Assembly: GCA_900128585.1 (NCBI GenBank) | Contig: LT642344.1 | Span: 1 to 18,647, forward strand | DNA length: 18,647 bases | Source of the DNA: Stramenopiles sp. TOSAG23-3 | Lineage: Eukaryota > Sar | Direction: 5' to 3' | Shown here: one piece after another, positions 8,738 through 17,099 of the stretch | Position numbering within the stretch: the first letter of the stretch is position 1 | How the letters are laid out: each line of letters begins with the position of its first letter | Notes under the pieces: model-generated | Database searches by the model: none | Told to the model about the DNA's origin: nothing | The model's input: only the letters and a program-made list of their open reading frames with translations | Position numbers and translations under genes: made by a program

Positions 8738-9136
8738 GTACTTGGTACCCCGGTACCGGTATATTATGGGGACTTTATTATTTTACCTATTTATATATGT
8801 ATTCTAATAAAACAAATAAGTAAGAGAAACCAATTATCTAGTAGAAGGATTCTGCAATTCTTCTTCTTCCCTATTAGTATATATAAGCTTATTTATATAA
8901 TAGTATAAAAACCTGGTTATTAATTAATATTACTACAGTATAAAATTAAAAAATATTTTTTTCACCGTTATTAGTTATTCGGTTCGTTCTTTTTCCGGCC
9001 GTACCTGGTACGTACCGTACCAGTAAAATACCGGGTACAGGTAGTACCCAACCCAATTATTGTACCGGTACCGGTACGGTAGGTAGCAAGTGACAGAAGA
9101 GGAGGAAGAGGTGGTATTCGACTCGGTACGACGTAC
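8738..9136. repeat. Cluster of GTAC / GGTACC palindromes
   Basis: By eye this 399-bp interval holds 14 GTAC tetramers, where about one or two would be expected by chance. They sit in three groups: 8738-8756, 9001-9077 and 9126-9136. Many extend to GGTACC or CCGGTACCGG, and 9065-9078 is a short CCGGTA tandem. An inverted repeat TACCAA/TTGGTA flanks the first. The function is unknown. Confidence 0.8.
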
Positions 9137-9348
9137 TATAAATACCGGTAAGGCAAATGAAATTCAAAGAAAAAGAAAAACAAACAAAAATTCACAAAAA
9201 ATGGTGGTAATATATATAATATATATACAAGAGAAACAAAAAGAGTAAAGATTAAATATGTTTCAAAAGAATACGTTAGTTAATAATTTTGTCCATCGGA
9301 AACGTTTACGAGTGTCAACAATAATTTTTAAAAGTTGCAACGTCTGAA

Positions 9349-9363
9349 ATGAAGGGAAGGTAG
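9349..9363 (+). promoter_or_regulatory. Candidate micro-uORF before the WD40-PPR gene
   Basis: ATG at 9349 is followed by three codons and TAG at 9361-9363, 20 bases before the main ATG at 9384. It reads MKGR. It would matter only if the transcript begins upstream of 9349, which the sequence cannot show. Confidence 0.25.
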
Positions 9364-9383
9364 TTGAAGCGTTGCAGCAGCAC

Positions 9384-12300
9384 ATGGAGCTTGGAGTAAA
9401 CGATTTGTACCCGTCCTCAATCTGCCCGGACATTCTGCTTGATGGGTCTTTTTTTGTCGCGGGAAACAATCCGCACGTGTCGCACATAAGACGGAGGGGT
9501 AATAATAGGGAGGGAGGCGCGAATTGCCGTTTCGATGTTGTAAAACGATACACGGGGAGTAGTAGCCGGAGAAACAGCGTCTACACCGTGGTGGAATGCG
9601 GAAGGCGAGTCGTGTACGCTGGAGACAACCAAGGACACTTGACTGTCTTTAGCCGAAACACCGGGCGCCAAATCAGGGAGAACGCCGTGTCAACCGGCTG
9701 CATGACTAGCATCTGCCGAAGCGAGGACAGTGTTTTGTGTGGGCTGGGCGACGGAAAGTGCCCGCTGTATGACTCCCATACGTTAAAATGGCTGATGACG
9801 TTGGAAGAGTGCCACCAGACCGGTGTTGTGGACGTCTGCCACGTTGACGGCAACAAATTTTTGACAGCGGACAGCACGACGATAGGAATCTGGGACTGCA
9901 ACCTCCCCCCAAGACAAAGACTAGTCCAAAAAATGGCCCATACGGGGGGATCTATTACTAGCGTCGCTGTGTGTCCGAACGGGACAGTGTCGGCGGTCAG
10001 CGTCGCGGTGAAAGGAACCGCGTGCGTCGAAGCGTGGGATATCGAGTCGGGAAACAGTGTACGCCGACACGAAGTCGACTGGCCGAGCATTGACATAGAT
10101 TTTGCATCTATAAAAGCGGTTGAGATGAAAGAATGCCTTAGCAAATCGATTCCCTCAGTAATGGTAGTATATGGAGGATCTTTGAAAGAGAAGGAGCAAA
10201 AGCAAGGCTCAGGGAACACAAAGGCGGACCTTCTCCGGCACCTGTCGAACCACACGCCCCCGTACATGGTGCAGTTTTGTGACTTTCGTGGAGAACGACA
10301 CCACATCAATAGAGAATTCTTGACACCGTCGGAAAAGCGGGTAACTTGCTGTGGCGCGGCGAAGTCGATCGTGTGCTTTGGGTTGCAGCCCGGAATCGTA
10401 GGCGTGGACTTGGCGGCACTCTCTCTCCCCCAGCCGGTTCAAAAGGAAGTGCAGTACAACAGAATCAAAGACATGCACAAGGAAGCAGAAAATCAAAAGA
10501 AAGCGTTGAAAAATGTGTACCAGTACATGGACTCCACGCTGACGAAAGACGGAAAGTTGTTGAACACCTCTGCAGATGCTAGAACAAGTTTGAAGGCCTC
10601 TGCAGATTCCGCTGTCACTGCTGCTCTTGTACCAGAGCCTCACTCGAAGGTCCACCAGGCACTGCTAATTTCAAAATTCAACACGGACGTTCTTGTCGCG
10701 GGAAAAACTCAAAATTTTGAAGAGATTAAAAAGGTGCTTCAGCACATGAAGAACATGAAAGTTTGGCCGTCTACGTTTACGTACGACTTGGCCATCCGCG
10801 CTTGCGCCACAGAGAAGAATTTTACAGCAGTGCTCTGGCTGTTAAGGGACATGCGAGCGATTGGCCTGAGGCTCGAAGAGCGGACGGGATGCGCTATATT
10901 CCGGGCGTTCGATTCCTCCCGAAGAAACAGCGTTTCCCCCCAGCAGTTTCTCGCAGAAATCCGAAAGTCCGGAGTCGTGCCTGCCGGCCAGGTGCGTGAG
11001 ACTTACATAGAGGCGTTGGCAAATATCGGGCAAATTTCTGGGGCAATCGCAGACTTAAGACAGGCACTGAAAACCGCTAGCATAATCCGTCCCGATTCCG
11101 CCGTTTTTGTGAATGTTTTGCGGGCGTGCAGAGAAAAGACTCGAGCGTCCGCGGTGAAAAACATCTTGCAGCTGATCGATTTGGCACGGACAAAGATGAC
11201 CTTTGAGGTGTACGAAAGCGCCATCGACGCATTTGCCAAGGTTCGATCTCCTGAGGAATCCACGAAGGTTATGGAAGATATGATTGCCACCTTTGGGATC
11301 AAAGCGTCCCTAGGTCCGATTTGCAAAATAATCAGCGCGTTTGGGGACAGAAACCAGTTTCACAACTCTATCAAGCTGTACAATTTTTTGCTGCGGAATG
11401 GCGTGGATGCCAGCACCAGGGCAGTCGCGTCCCTGCTGCGAGCGGCCGCAAAAACCCACAACTATGACACAATGATGACCATATTTCGAGAAGCGTCGTC
11501 AAAAAGCTCGTTGCCGCAAAAGGATATCGAAACCTTCTGCTTGATCGTAGAGTCCCTGTCCAAAGACAGTCTGTCTGACTACGCTTCCGAAATTGTTGAT
11601 ACCCTTCAGGGCCACGGCTACCAGATCGGTTCCAACCCGCGCCTGCTGAGTCTGCTGGTCAAAGCGCTCGTGACCGATGGGCACATGAAAGAGGCGCTGC
11701 AGTTGTTTTTGTCCATCGGTGATAAGTTTGATGAGTCTTCCGACATTGGGATGACGCTGTCTGGCTTGGTGGAAGAGGTCGGACGGCAGCACGATACCGA
11801 GAAGTTGCACCAGATTCTTCAGCCAATAAGAAACATGTTGAAGCGGCACGTTGACCATGAGGCGGACATCTGGGCCTCTCTTATCCAAGCGTACGTCGAT
11901 TGCAACGAGCCGCGGCACGGAACGCTCACGTATAAACACATGCAAGAGCATGGGGTGAAGTGTACCAGAAAGGGGTACAATGCTGTCTTGCTCGCACACG
12001 CCCACCTTCAGGAGGCTGAAGAGGTGTTCATTATCGCGAACAAGGTCACGCACGCATACGGCCTTCAACGGGACACGTTTAAGGCCATCATCGAATCGTA
12101 CAACACACTGCACGATATAGAAAAAAGCATGGAATACGTCACCCTGTTCTTGACCAGGGAGCGAGTTTGCCGTACTATTGCCTGCAGAAAGATTAAACGC
12201 TGGTGGGCGTCGATACGCCAAGGAGGAAGGAGGATCAGCCCGAGCGTCAGCGAATCGTCGAGTCGTTTGGAGGACGAAAACATGGCAGCGATTGACTACA

Positions 12301-13097
12301 GCAACCACTCGGTGGAGGCAGCTATTTACAGCTTGTTTTTCACGCTCATAGAGAAGAACCGGTTGGCAGACTGCAAGAAGCTGGTTGTTGCGTTCCGGCA
12401 CGTTCTCAGCCCTGTTCGACCATTGGTGTACCAACTCATTGGCGAAGCATTTTTGAAAGAAAATATGCTGTTGGATGCGGCGTGGTCGCTCATGAGTTTG
12501 AGTAAGAAGTACTTTTCGGGGTCTGTACACATTGTCAGCACGCTCGTCGTAAAGCTGTGCAGGGAGGGATTCTATGAGGACGGGAAAAGGATTACAGCAG
12601 AGTATTACAAGTACGGGATTCCGTCTCGATCTATGATGCATGCTCTGTTACGAAGCGTACCTAGCAAATCTGACAACCCCATTGGGATTTATGACAGCAT
12701 GATAGCAAAAGGAGTCGTAGCAAATGAGGCAAGCATCGGGTTGTTGATAGAATCGCTGCTGCGGTGCAATCGGATGAAGGATGCAATAAAGGTATGGGAG
12801 AATTTCCGAAAATGCAAAGGCATGGGACGGATTCCACCGAAAAGTTTAGAGTGCCTGTTTGATGCGTTGGTGGCAGAGTCGGGGGGGGGGAGTCTTAGAG
12901 TGGCCGCGAAGGTGGCCGTAGATTTAGAAAGAGACAATCACCCGGTCTCGTTTTACAAGGCGAACGAGTTGTACTTGAAAACGTATCCCACTATGAAAGC
13001 ACCGTTGGAGAAGGAGAACAAAACGAAAGTGATGAAGTTGGAAACGAAAAGCTCCTTCCAGAGAAAGTTTGATAGTTTTTTGAAGAAAGCGAATTAA
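9384..13097 (+). CDS. WD40 beta-propeller fused to pentatricopeptide repeats
   Basis: A 1237-residue protein. The frame is open from a TTG at 9372, but the first ATG is at 9384. Residues about 63-350 read as WD40 blades: AGDNQGHLTVF, TTIGIWDCNL and VEAWDIESG show the blade-end WD and Asp/Gly turns. A basic helical linker (about 350-430, with KEAENQKKALK) follows. From about 430 to 1200 the protein is a helical solenoid with 35-residue spacing, clearest at FEEIKKVLQHMKNMKVWPSTFTYD (about 440-465) and FTAVLWLLRDMRAIGL one repeat later, which fits PPR motifs. PPR proteins usually bind organelle RNA, but no targeting presequence is obvious at this N-terminus. Residues about 924-968 are a basic insert (KIKRWWASIRQ) in the solenoid. 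A G10 run lies at 12881-12890. A scaffold role like other propeller-solenoid proteins is the alternative to RNA binding. Confidence 0.78.
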   Translation: MELGVNDLYPSSICPDILLDGSFFVAGNNPHVSHIRRRGNNREGGANCRFDVVKRYTGSSSRRNSVYTVVECGRRVVYAGDNQGHLTVFSRNTGRQIRENAVSTGCMTSICRSEDSVLCGLGDGKCPLYDSHTLKWLMTLEECHQTGVVDVCHVDGNKFLTADSTTIGIWDCNLPPRQRLVQKMAHTGGSITSVAVCPNGTVSAVSVAVKGTACVEAWDIESGNSVRRHEVDWPSIDIDFASIKAVEMKECLSKSIPSVMVVYGGSLKEKEQKQGSGNTKADLLRHLSNHTPPYMVQFCDFRGERHHINREFLTPSEKRVTCCGAAKSIVCFGLQPGIVGVDLAALSLPQPVQKEVQYNRIKDMHKEAENQKKALKNVYQYMDSTLTKDGKLLNTSADARTSLKASADSAVTAALVPEPHSKVHQALLISKFNTDVLVAGKTQNFEEIKKVLQHMKNMKVWPSTFTYDLAIRACATEKNFTAVLWLLRDMRAIGLRLEERTGCAIFRAFDSSRRNSVSPQQFLAEIRKSGVVPAGQVRETYIEALANIGQISGAIADLRQALKTASIIRPDSAVFVNVLRACREKTRASAVKNILQLIDLARTKMTFEVYESAIDAFAKVRSPEESTKVMEDMIATFGIKASLGPICKIISAFGDRNQFHNSIKLYNFLLRNGVDASTRAVASLLRAAAKTHNYDTMMTIFREASSKSSLPQKDIETFCLIVESLSKDSLSDYASEIVDTLQGHGYQIGSNPRLLSLLVKALVTDGHMKEALQLFLSIGDKFDESSDIGMTLSGLVEEVGRQHDTEKLHQILQPIRNMLKRHVDHEADIWASLIQAYVDCNEPRHGTLTYKHMQEHGVKCTRKGYNAVLLAHAHLQEAEEVFIIANKVTHAYGLQRDTFKAIIESYNTLHDIEKSMEYVTLFLTRERVCRTIACRKIKRWWASIRQGGRRISPSVSESSSRLEDENMAAIDYSNHSVEAAIYSLFFTLIEKNRLADCKKLVVAFRHVLSPVRPLVYQLIGEAFLKENMLLDAAWSLMSLSKKYFSGSVHIVSTLVVKLCREGFYEDGKRITAEYYKYGIPSRSMMHALLRSVPSKSDNPIGIYDSMIAKGVVANEASIGLLIESLLRCNRMKDAIKVWENFRKCKGMGRIPPKSLECLFDALVAESGGGSLRVAAKVAVDLERDNHPVSFYKANELYLKTYPTMKAPLEKENKTKVMKLETKSSFQRKFDSFLKKAN
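12881..12890 (+). repeat. G10 homopolymer inside the WD40-PPR gene
   Basis: Ten consecutive G residues encode the end of a Ser codon and three glycines near the C-terminus. The frame stays open across it and repeat-like helices continue on both sides, so the length as given is consistent with an intact gene. Confidence 0.9.
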
Positions 13098-13116
13098 TGT
13101 GTGTAAGAACACACAT
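13097..13116. terminator. Perfect hairpin overlapping the WD40-PPR stop codon
   Basis: ATGTGTGT, loop AAGA, then ACACACAT form a perfect 8-bp stem whose first base is the last A of the TAA stop. It lies in the 85-bp spacer between two convergent genes, so it would be transcribed in both 3' ends. A role in 3' end formation or transcript stability is inference. Confidence 0.45.
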
Positions 13117-13182
13117 CTAAAAAAAGTAAATTTTCATTCTGCAGTGTAAATGTTTTAAAATGCATGTTTTAAGGAGGTGACT
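13098..13182. other. Very short convergent spacer
   Basis: Only 85 bp separate the stops of the WD40-PPR gene and the NEK-type kinase. The transcripts must have overlapping 3' ends or very short untranslated regions. A TGTAA lies at 13145-13149 on the plus strand. Confidence 0.75.
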
Positions 13183-15462
13183 CTAACAATTCTTCGAGTT
13201 CAATTTGTCTTCGTAGAACAGCAGTAGCTGAACTTTGCCAAGAACGACAAATTTCTCTTCTTCCCCCACTGTGGGAACAATGATGCTAAAAAAAACATTC
13301 TCGATTTCATTTTCCTCTTGCTCGCAGTATTCCAGCTGCCTGGTGTGCTGTCTCTCTGCCAGATAATTGTAACAACTAACAAAAACATCGATTCCAAGAC
13401 TTTTCTCACAATCTAACCGGAGCATCTCGACCATTTGGGACAAGTTTTGGGGCGCAGTTGGTGATGAAGACGCAAGTGATTGCTCCGTCTGATCATGCAA
13501 CTCAGCAGAGACCGAAACGTCCACGTGCAAATTTAGCTGTTCGGCCTCTGTTGGCTTTCGAGCAAGATCCTCCAAATCATTACACGCGCGCAACTTTTTT
13601 GAAAACACTTGCTGTGCACTGTACTCGTGGGCATCGGCCAAATTGTGCGTCCATCTTTCGCTTTCTGAGAACGTGTCTAAATTGCTCGAATAATCGTCCC
13701 ACGGCATCGCCACCGACTTCCAATTATCTTTCCCATCTGGTGGCCCAGGGTCCCCCCCTTGGGATTGCTCGTAATCGTCCAGCTCTTTCAGAATTTCCAG
13801 TTGCAGCTGGTTCATTATTCTCTCTTTCCCCGCCGGGTTCGTCTGGCACCCGTCTCCCACTAAATCCTCCTCTTCGACGTCGTAGAACTCGTCGCTGCCC
13901 GCTTCCCCGTCGTCTGCATCGCTGCCCGCCTTCGCGTAACTTGGCGGCACGACACATCCTTCAAAGTTCCAATTGTCTTTTCCGCCCCTCGAGCTTCGAG
14001 CACTCTGTCGCAGCGCTTTAATATTTATTTTTGGTTTAACGCTTTTCAATTGTTTTTTCAACTGCTGCTCGTGGTTTCTTAGTTGGGCCTGCCTCTGCGC
14101 CTGCTGCCGCTTGTACTTGCTCTGGACCATTTTCTCGCGCCTCTTCATGTCTCGAACGTACTCTTGGACGGCTTGCCTCTCTTTCGACTTTTTCTCGTTT
14201 CGGGACTTGCGCTGCGCCGACTTGTTGGCGTTTATGCGTGCTGCGAGGTTCTTTATTTCGTTGCGCACCACAGGGCCTGCTTGAAACGCTCGCCCGCCTC
14301 GTGCAGACGGTGCCTTCGGCACGTCGGACCTTTCTTCCCAACGACGGCGTCGATGGCGGTCCTTTTCGTGCCCGATCCTCGTCCCTCTCCCGTTGCCTCC
14401 CTTTACGCTCAATCTCTCCAAATCGACCAAAAAATTGCGCTGATCTTGGCGCATCTGCTTCAGGTCCGGAGACAGAACTTTTATCGCACGCTGTCGGTTC
14501 GCAAACTGCAATTCTGCCTCCCGGGTTCGCATTCCGCCGTCCATTGCATTGTTTTTCTTTCGAACCGCCCCCTTCACGCGCATGTACTGCTGCAAGTTTG
14601 TGCGCTCTCTTTTTTCCAATTCGTGTATGTGCTTCTTCAAAAATGGCGTCTGCAACAGCGCCGCCACAGACGGGCGTCTGTCTGCTCGATAACTGAACAT
14701 TTGCTGCACCATCAGGCCTATCTCCCGAGAGTAGACGTCCGGGCCGCCCCCGTGGTGGGGAATCGGTGGGTACTTTCCCTTGAGTATCTTTAGCACTAAC
14801 TGGCACATACTTTTACCGTTAAAAGCATGTTTCAGCGTGCACATCTCGTATAGGACGCATCCCAGCGCCCACACGTCACTCTTTTCGTTGTACGGCTTGT
14901 CCTCGCACAGCTCAGGGGACAAGTAATACGGCGTTCCAATGATTGTGCTGGCGCATTCGGAGGTGGAGTTTAACACCTTTGAGATCCCAAAGTCTCCGAG
15001 TTTCACGCAGTAGTCTTTGTCGCCCGGGACGCTTGCCAAGAAAATGTTTTGAGTCTTTAGATCGCGGTGAAGCACTCGCCGCGAGTGCACGTACTTTAGA
15101 GCGGAGCAAAGTTGAATGAACCATTTGATCACGATGCGCTCCGAGAGCCACTTATTTTTCTTCCGTTTATTCTTGGTGTACTCTGAAAGATCGCCACCGT
15201 TGGCATAGTCAAGCACTATGTGCAATCCTTTGTTTTCAATGAAGCTATCGTGATATCCTATTATGAAACTGTTTTCGTTAGAGAATGACCGTAAGACGTT
15301 TACTTCGTTCAGCGAAGCCGCTTGCTCGTCCTCTCCCATACCGCTCATGTTGATCCGCTTGACGACTAGCTTCTCCCGTTCATCTGTCCCATTCCGTGTG
15401 ACCAGGTACGCGACGCCGAATGAGCCACTGCCTATGGTCTTCTGGACCGTGAACTGGTCCAT
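13183..15462 (-). CDS. NEK1: NEK1-type NIMA-related serine/threonine kinase
   Basis: A 759-residue protein starting at the ATG at 15462, with an in-frame TAA three codons upstream. The kinase domain (about 4-275) is complete: Gly loop GSGSFG at 11-16, catalytic Lys35, helix-C Glu53, HRD at 132-134 in HRDLKTQN, DFG at 157-159 and activation segment GTPYYLSPE at 176-184. ALGCVLYEMCTLKHAF is characteristic of the NEK1/NEK3/NEK5 group. After it comes a basic coiled coil (about 400-480) and an acidic linker with two GKDNW motifs near 494 and 576. Residues about 677-750 (LRLDCEKSLGID and EEKFVVLGKVQLLL) resemble the small C-terminal domain of NEK1 proteins. NEK1 acts at centrosomes, cilia and in DNA-damage signalling, so this kinase probably works at basal bodies or in the cell cycle. 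Membership in the NEK1/3/5 group is firm; exact orthology is less so. Confidence 0.93.
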   Translation of the reverse strand: MDQFTVQKTIGSGSFGVAYLVTRNGTDEREKLVVKRINMSGMGEDEQAASLNEVNVLRSFSNENSFIIGYHDSFIENKGLHIVLDYANGGDLSEYTKNKRKKNKWLSERIVIKWFIQLCSALKYVHSRRVLHRDLKTQNIFLASVPGDKDYCVKLGDFGISKVLNSTSECASTIIGTPYYLSPELCEDKPYNEKSDVWALGCVLYEMCTLKHAFNGKSMCQLVLKILKGKYPPIPHHGGGPDVYSREIGLMVQQMFSYRADRRPSVAALLQTPFLKKHIHELEKRERTNLQQYMRVKGAVRKKNNAMDGGMRTREAELQFANRQRAIKVLSPDLKQMRQDQRNFLVDLERLSVKGGNGRGTRIGHEKDRHRRRRWEERSDVPKAPSARGGRAFQAGPVVRNEIKNLAARINANKSAQRKSRNEKKSKERQAVQEYVRDMKRREKMVQSKYKRQQAQRQAQLRNHEQQLKKQLKSVKPKINIKALRQSARSSRGGKDNWNFEGCVVPPSYAKAGSDADDGEAGSDEFYDVEEEDLVGDGCQTNPAGKERIMNQLQLEILKELDDYEQSQGGDPGPPDGKDNWKSVAMPWDDYSSNLDTFSESERWTHNLADAHEYSAQQVFSKKLRACNDLEDLARKPTEAEQLNLHVDVSVSAELHDQTEQSLASSSPTAPQNLSQMVEMLRLDCEKSLGIDVFVSCYNYLAERQHTRQLEYCEQEENEIENVFFSIIVPTVGEEEKFVVLGKVQLLLFYEDKLNSKNC

Positions 15463-15516
15463 GATTTTTTAAAATGGCTAATCCTCCTCTATTCGACCTT
15501 CCAAAACAAATTTGTA

Positions 15517-15534
15517 CGCGCGCGCGCGGGGGGG
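15517..15534. repeat. (CG)6 run followed by G tract
   Basis: CGCGCGCGCGCG followed by G6, about 55 bp upstream of the kinase ATG. A shorter CGCGCGCGGGG occurs at 18448-18458, upstream of the helicase ATG. Alternating CG of this kind can adopt Z-form DNA; any promoter role is inference. Confidence 0.6.
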
Positions 15535-16296
15535 ACAAACTAACGAACGCGCCTTCCAGGTCGGTCCGTTGAACAACGACGACGTTTCGTTTCAAACTAT
15601 AAATTAAGACAAATGTTTAGTAAATCCGAATGAACGTTTCTTTCTTTGTTGCTCATGAGCAATTTGACCCGCATCCAATTCGATTCAATCTACGTGCCCA
15701 TACAATAATAAGGCAAGATTCTTTATAAAAGTGTATAAAGTTTTTTAGTAGAAGATATTATTATTATTTTATTATTATTATTAATTCAAAGAACGAAGAA
15801 GAAAGTGGACAAGTGGACCCATCTTTCTTCGTTCGTTCTTCGTTCTTCTTTTTTTTCTTTTTTTTTCTTCATCATCCATTATTATTATTATTATAATAGC
15901 CCTTCTTCTTTCTTCTTATATTATTTTTTATTTTAATTTCAATAAATAATATTCTGTGTGTCTTCTCCTTGTAGACTCCTCGTAAATAATTTAATTCTGA
16001 GATGAATGAAAGAAGAAAGACCACTTTGAAGATTTTGATGATGTCTTCCTTATTCTCTTTTATATCTTGTTGCGCTTTTTTTTCAGAGAAGTCTGCTACC
16101 GGTATTTGAGTATTTGAGTACGAAGAGGAGAGAAAACAATACTGTTGTACTTGTAATAATATTTATTACCTATATACATTGGTAGACTAGTTAGTTTTTC
16201 CGTATGATATGATAGTCTATAATATCATCAAGAAAGAAAAAAGAAGAAGAATAATAATTAAAAATAATAATATATTATTAGTAGTATACTGTAATA

Positions 16297-16341
16297 TTAA
16301 TAATAATAATAATAAATAATTTAAATTATTATTATTATTAT
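16297..16341. repeat. AAT/ATT microsatellite with a central palindrome
   Basis: An AAT-type run passes into an ATT-type run through the perfect 16-bp palindrome AATAATTTAAATTATT at 16315-16330. It could extrude as a weak cruciform, but it is probably only simple-repeat decay. Confidence 0.7.
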
Positions 16342-16567
16342 ATTTTATATTGTTGTTGATCACCATAATAGCAGAGTTTAATAAATACGCACATTGATTC
16401 GTCTTCTCTACATTCGACTATATATAAATAAAAATGATTCAATTGTTTATTTATAAGAAATAAGAAACTAAACGGAAGTATAAAATAAAACGGATATTGT
16501 TGTGATCCATTCACGGTTGGACCGAAGGATTTAAACACACCACCAGCATTTTTTTTCCCCCATTTAA

Positions 16568-16906
16568 ATGCTCTCTCGTATTGTTAACAACGTGCGACGG
16601 CAGTTCCTTGCCGCGCCTAATCCTGGCTTTTGGCCGGTCGCGCCACAGCTGTCCCCCGCCCTGTCCGGGTACCCCTTGGACGTGCATAGTGCTGCTGCAG
16701 AGAATATTGCAGGGGACGCGTTTCGGACGTCGATTCGCGCCGGTTTTCTTTGGGAGAGTATTTTTTTGATCAAGCGCACCTACCAACCCTCGGTGCTGAA
16801 AAGGAAGCGGACGCACGGTTTTAGGAAACGGAACAGTACGGTGAGCGGACGAAATCTATTGAACCGAAGAAGAGCGAAGGGAAGGAAGCGTTTAACACCG
16901 TTGTAA
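16568..16906 (+). CDS. MRPL34: Mitochondrial large-subunit ribosomal protein bL34m
   Basis: A 112-residue protein. Its last 44 residues are a full bL34 domain: [17 protein letters not shown], then [20 protein letters not shown] and RLTPL. This is the usual size of the whole bacterial protein, and bL34 sits in the large ribosomal subunit, binding 23S-type rRNA. The extra N-terminal 68 residues begin [14 protein letters not shown], an Arg-rich and acid-poor stretch typical of a mitochondrial targeting peptide. A plastid destination is less likely because the start lacks a plastid-type Ser/Thr-rich transit peptide, but that is not excluded. The start is the first ATG. The gene is divergent from the kinase and convergent with the helicase. 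Confidence 0.92.
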   Translation: MLSRIVNNVRRQFLAAPNPGFWPVAPQLSPALSGYPLDVHSAAAENIAGDAFRTSIRAGFLWESIFLIKRTYQPSVLKRKRTHGFRKRNSTVSGRNLLNRRRAKGRKRLTPL

Positions 16907-17099
16907 CATATAGAGAGGGGAAAGCTTGCCCATGTGCTGGTATTATTATCTCACCCGTACAAAAAATGGCTTCAAGCAAACGTATAGTTCTTACTCTTCT
17001 TATATTTTTATAAACAAACCTCTAGACACTTTATGTTTTGGTCTTCATCACGAAAGAGCGCGGCGTAGCTGTGCAACACAATTACCCCCTAACACTTCC
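16907..17099. other. Convergent spacer downstream of bL34m
   Basis: The 193 bp between the stops of bL34m and the helicase are moderately AT-rich. A near-palindrome GGGAAAGCTTGCCC with one mismatch pair lies near 16918. No gene is seen. Confidence 0.65.

Larger units (their letters stand above)
8546..9383. other. Divergent spacer between secreted-protein and WD40-PPR genes
   Basis: This 838-bp stretch separates the starts of two divergent genes. It is AT-rich overall but interrupted by a cluster of GTAC and GGTACC palindromes, listed separately. A hydrophobic 100-codon frame from 8606 begins with TTG and reflects AT-rich composition. No RNA or protein gene is supported. Confidence 0.65.
15463..16567. 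other. 1.1 kb AT-rich divergent spacer with simple repeats
   Basis: This is the shared upstream region of the NEK-type kinase and bL34m. The first 130 bp are GC-richer; the rest is AT-rich, with TTA/ATT microsatellites, a GAA/TTC tract and its partial inverted copy (AAGAACGAAGAA near 15789, TTCTTCGTTCTT near 15838). A 14-bp palindrome TTGCTCATGAGCAA is at 15649-15662. No gene or RNA is recognised. Confidence 0.65.

Noticed and set aside
8606-8908. Hydrophobic 100-codon frame that could be a membrane protein
   Set aside because: It begins with TTG, and its Ile/Leu/Phe content follows from AT-rich DNA; no conserved pattern is seen.
11499-12641. 380-codon frame antisense to the WD40-PPR gene
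   Set aside because: It lies wholly within a well-supported gene on the other strand and shows no family motif; it is a shadow frame.
14036-14806. 256-codon antisense-type shadow frame within the kinase gene
   Set aside because: It is on the same strand in a different frame, Arg- and Gly-rich, and overlaps the kinase C-lobe and the coiled coil.
15649-15662. 14-bp perfect palindrome TTGCTCATGAGCAA
   Set aside because: About one such palindrome is expected by chance in a window of this size.
15780-15880. GAA/TTC inverted repeat as a possible structured RNA
   Set aside because: The arms are low-complexity microsatellite sequence and pair imperfectly; no known RNA class fits.
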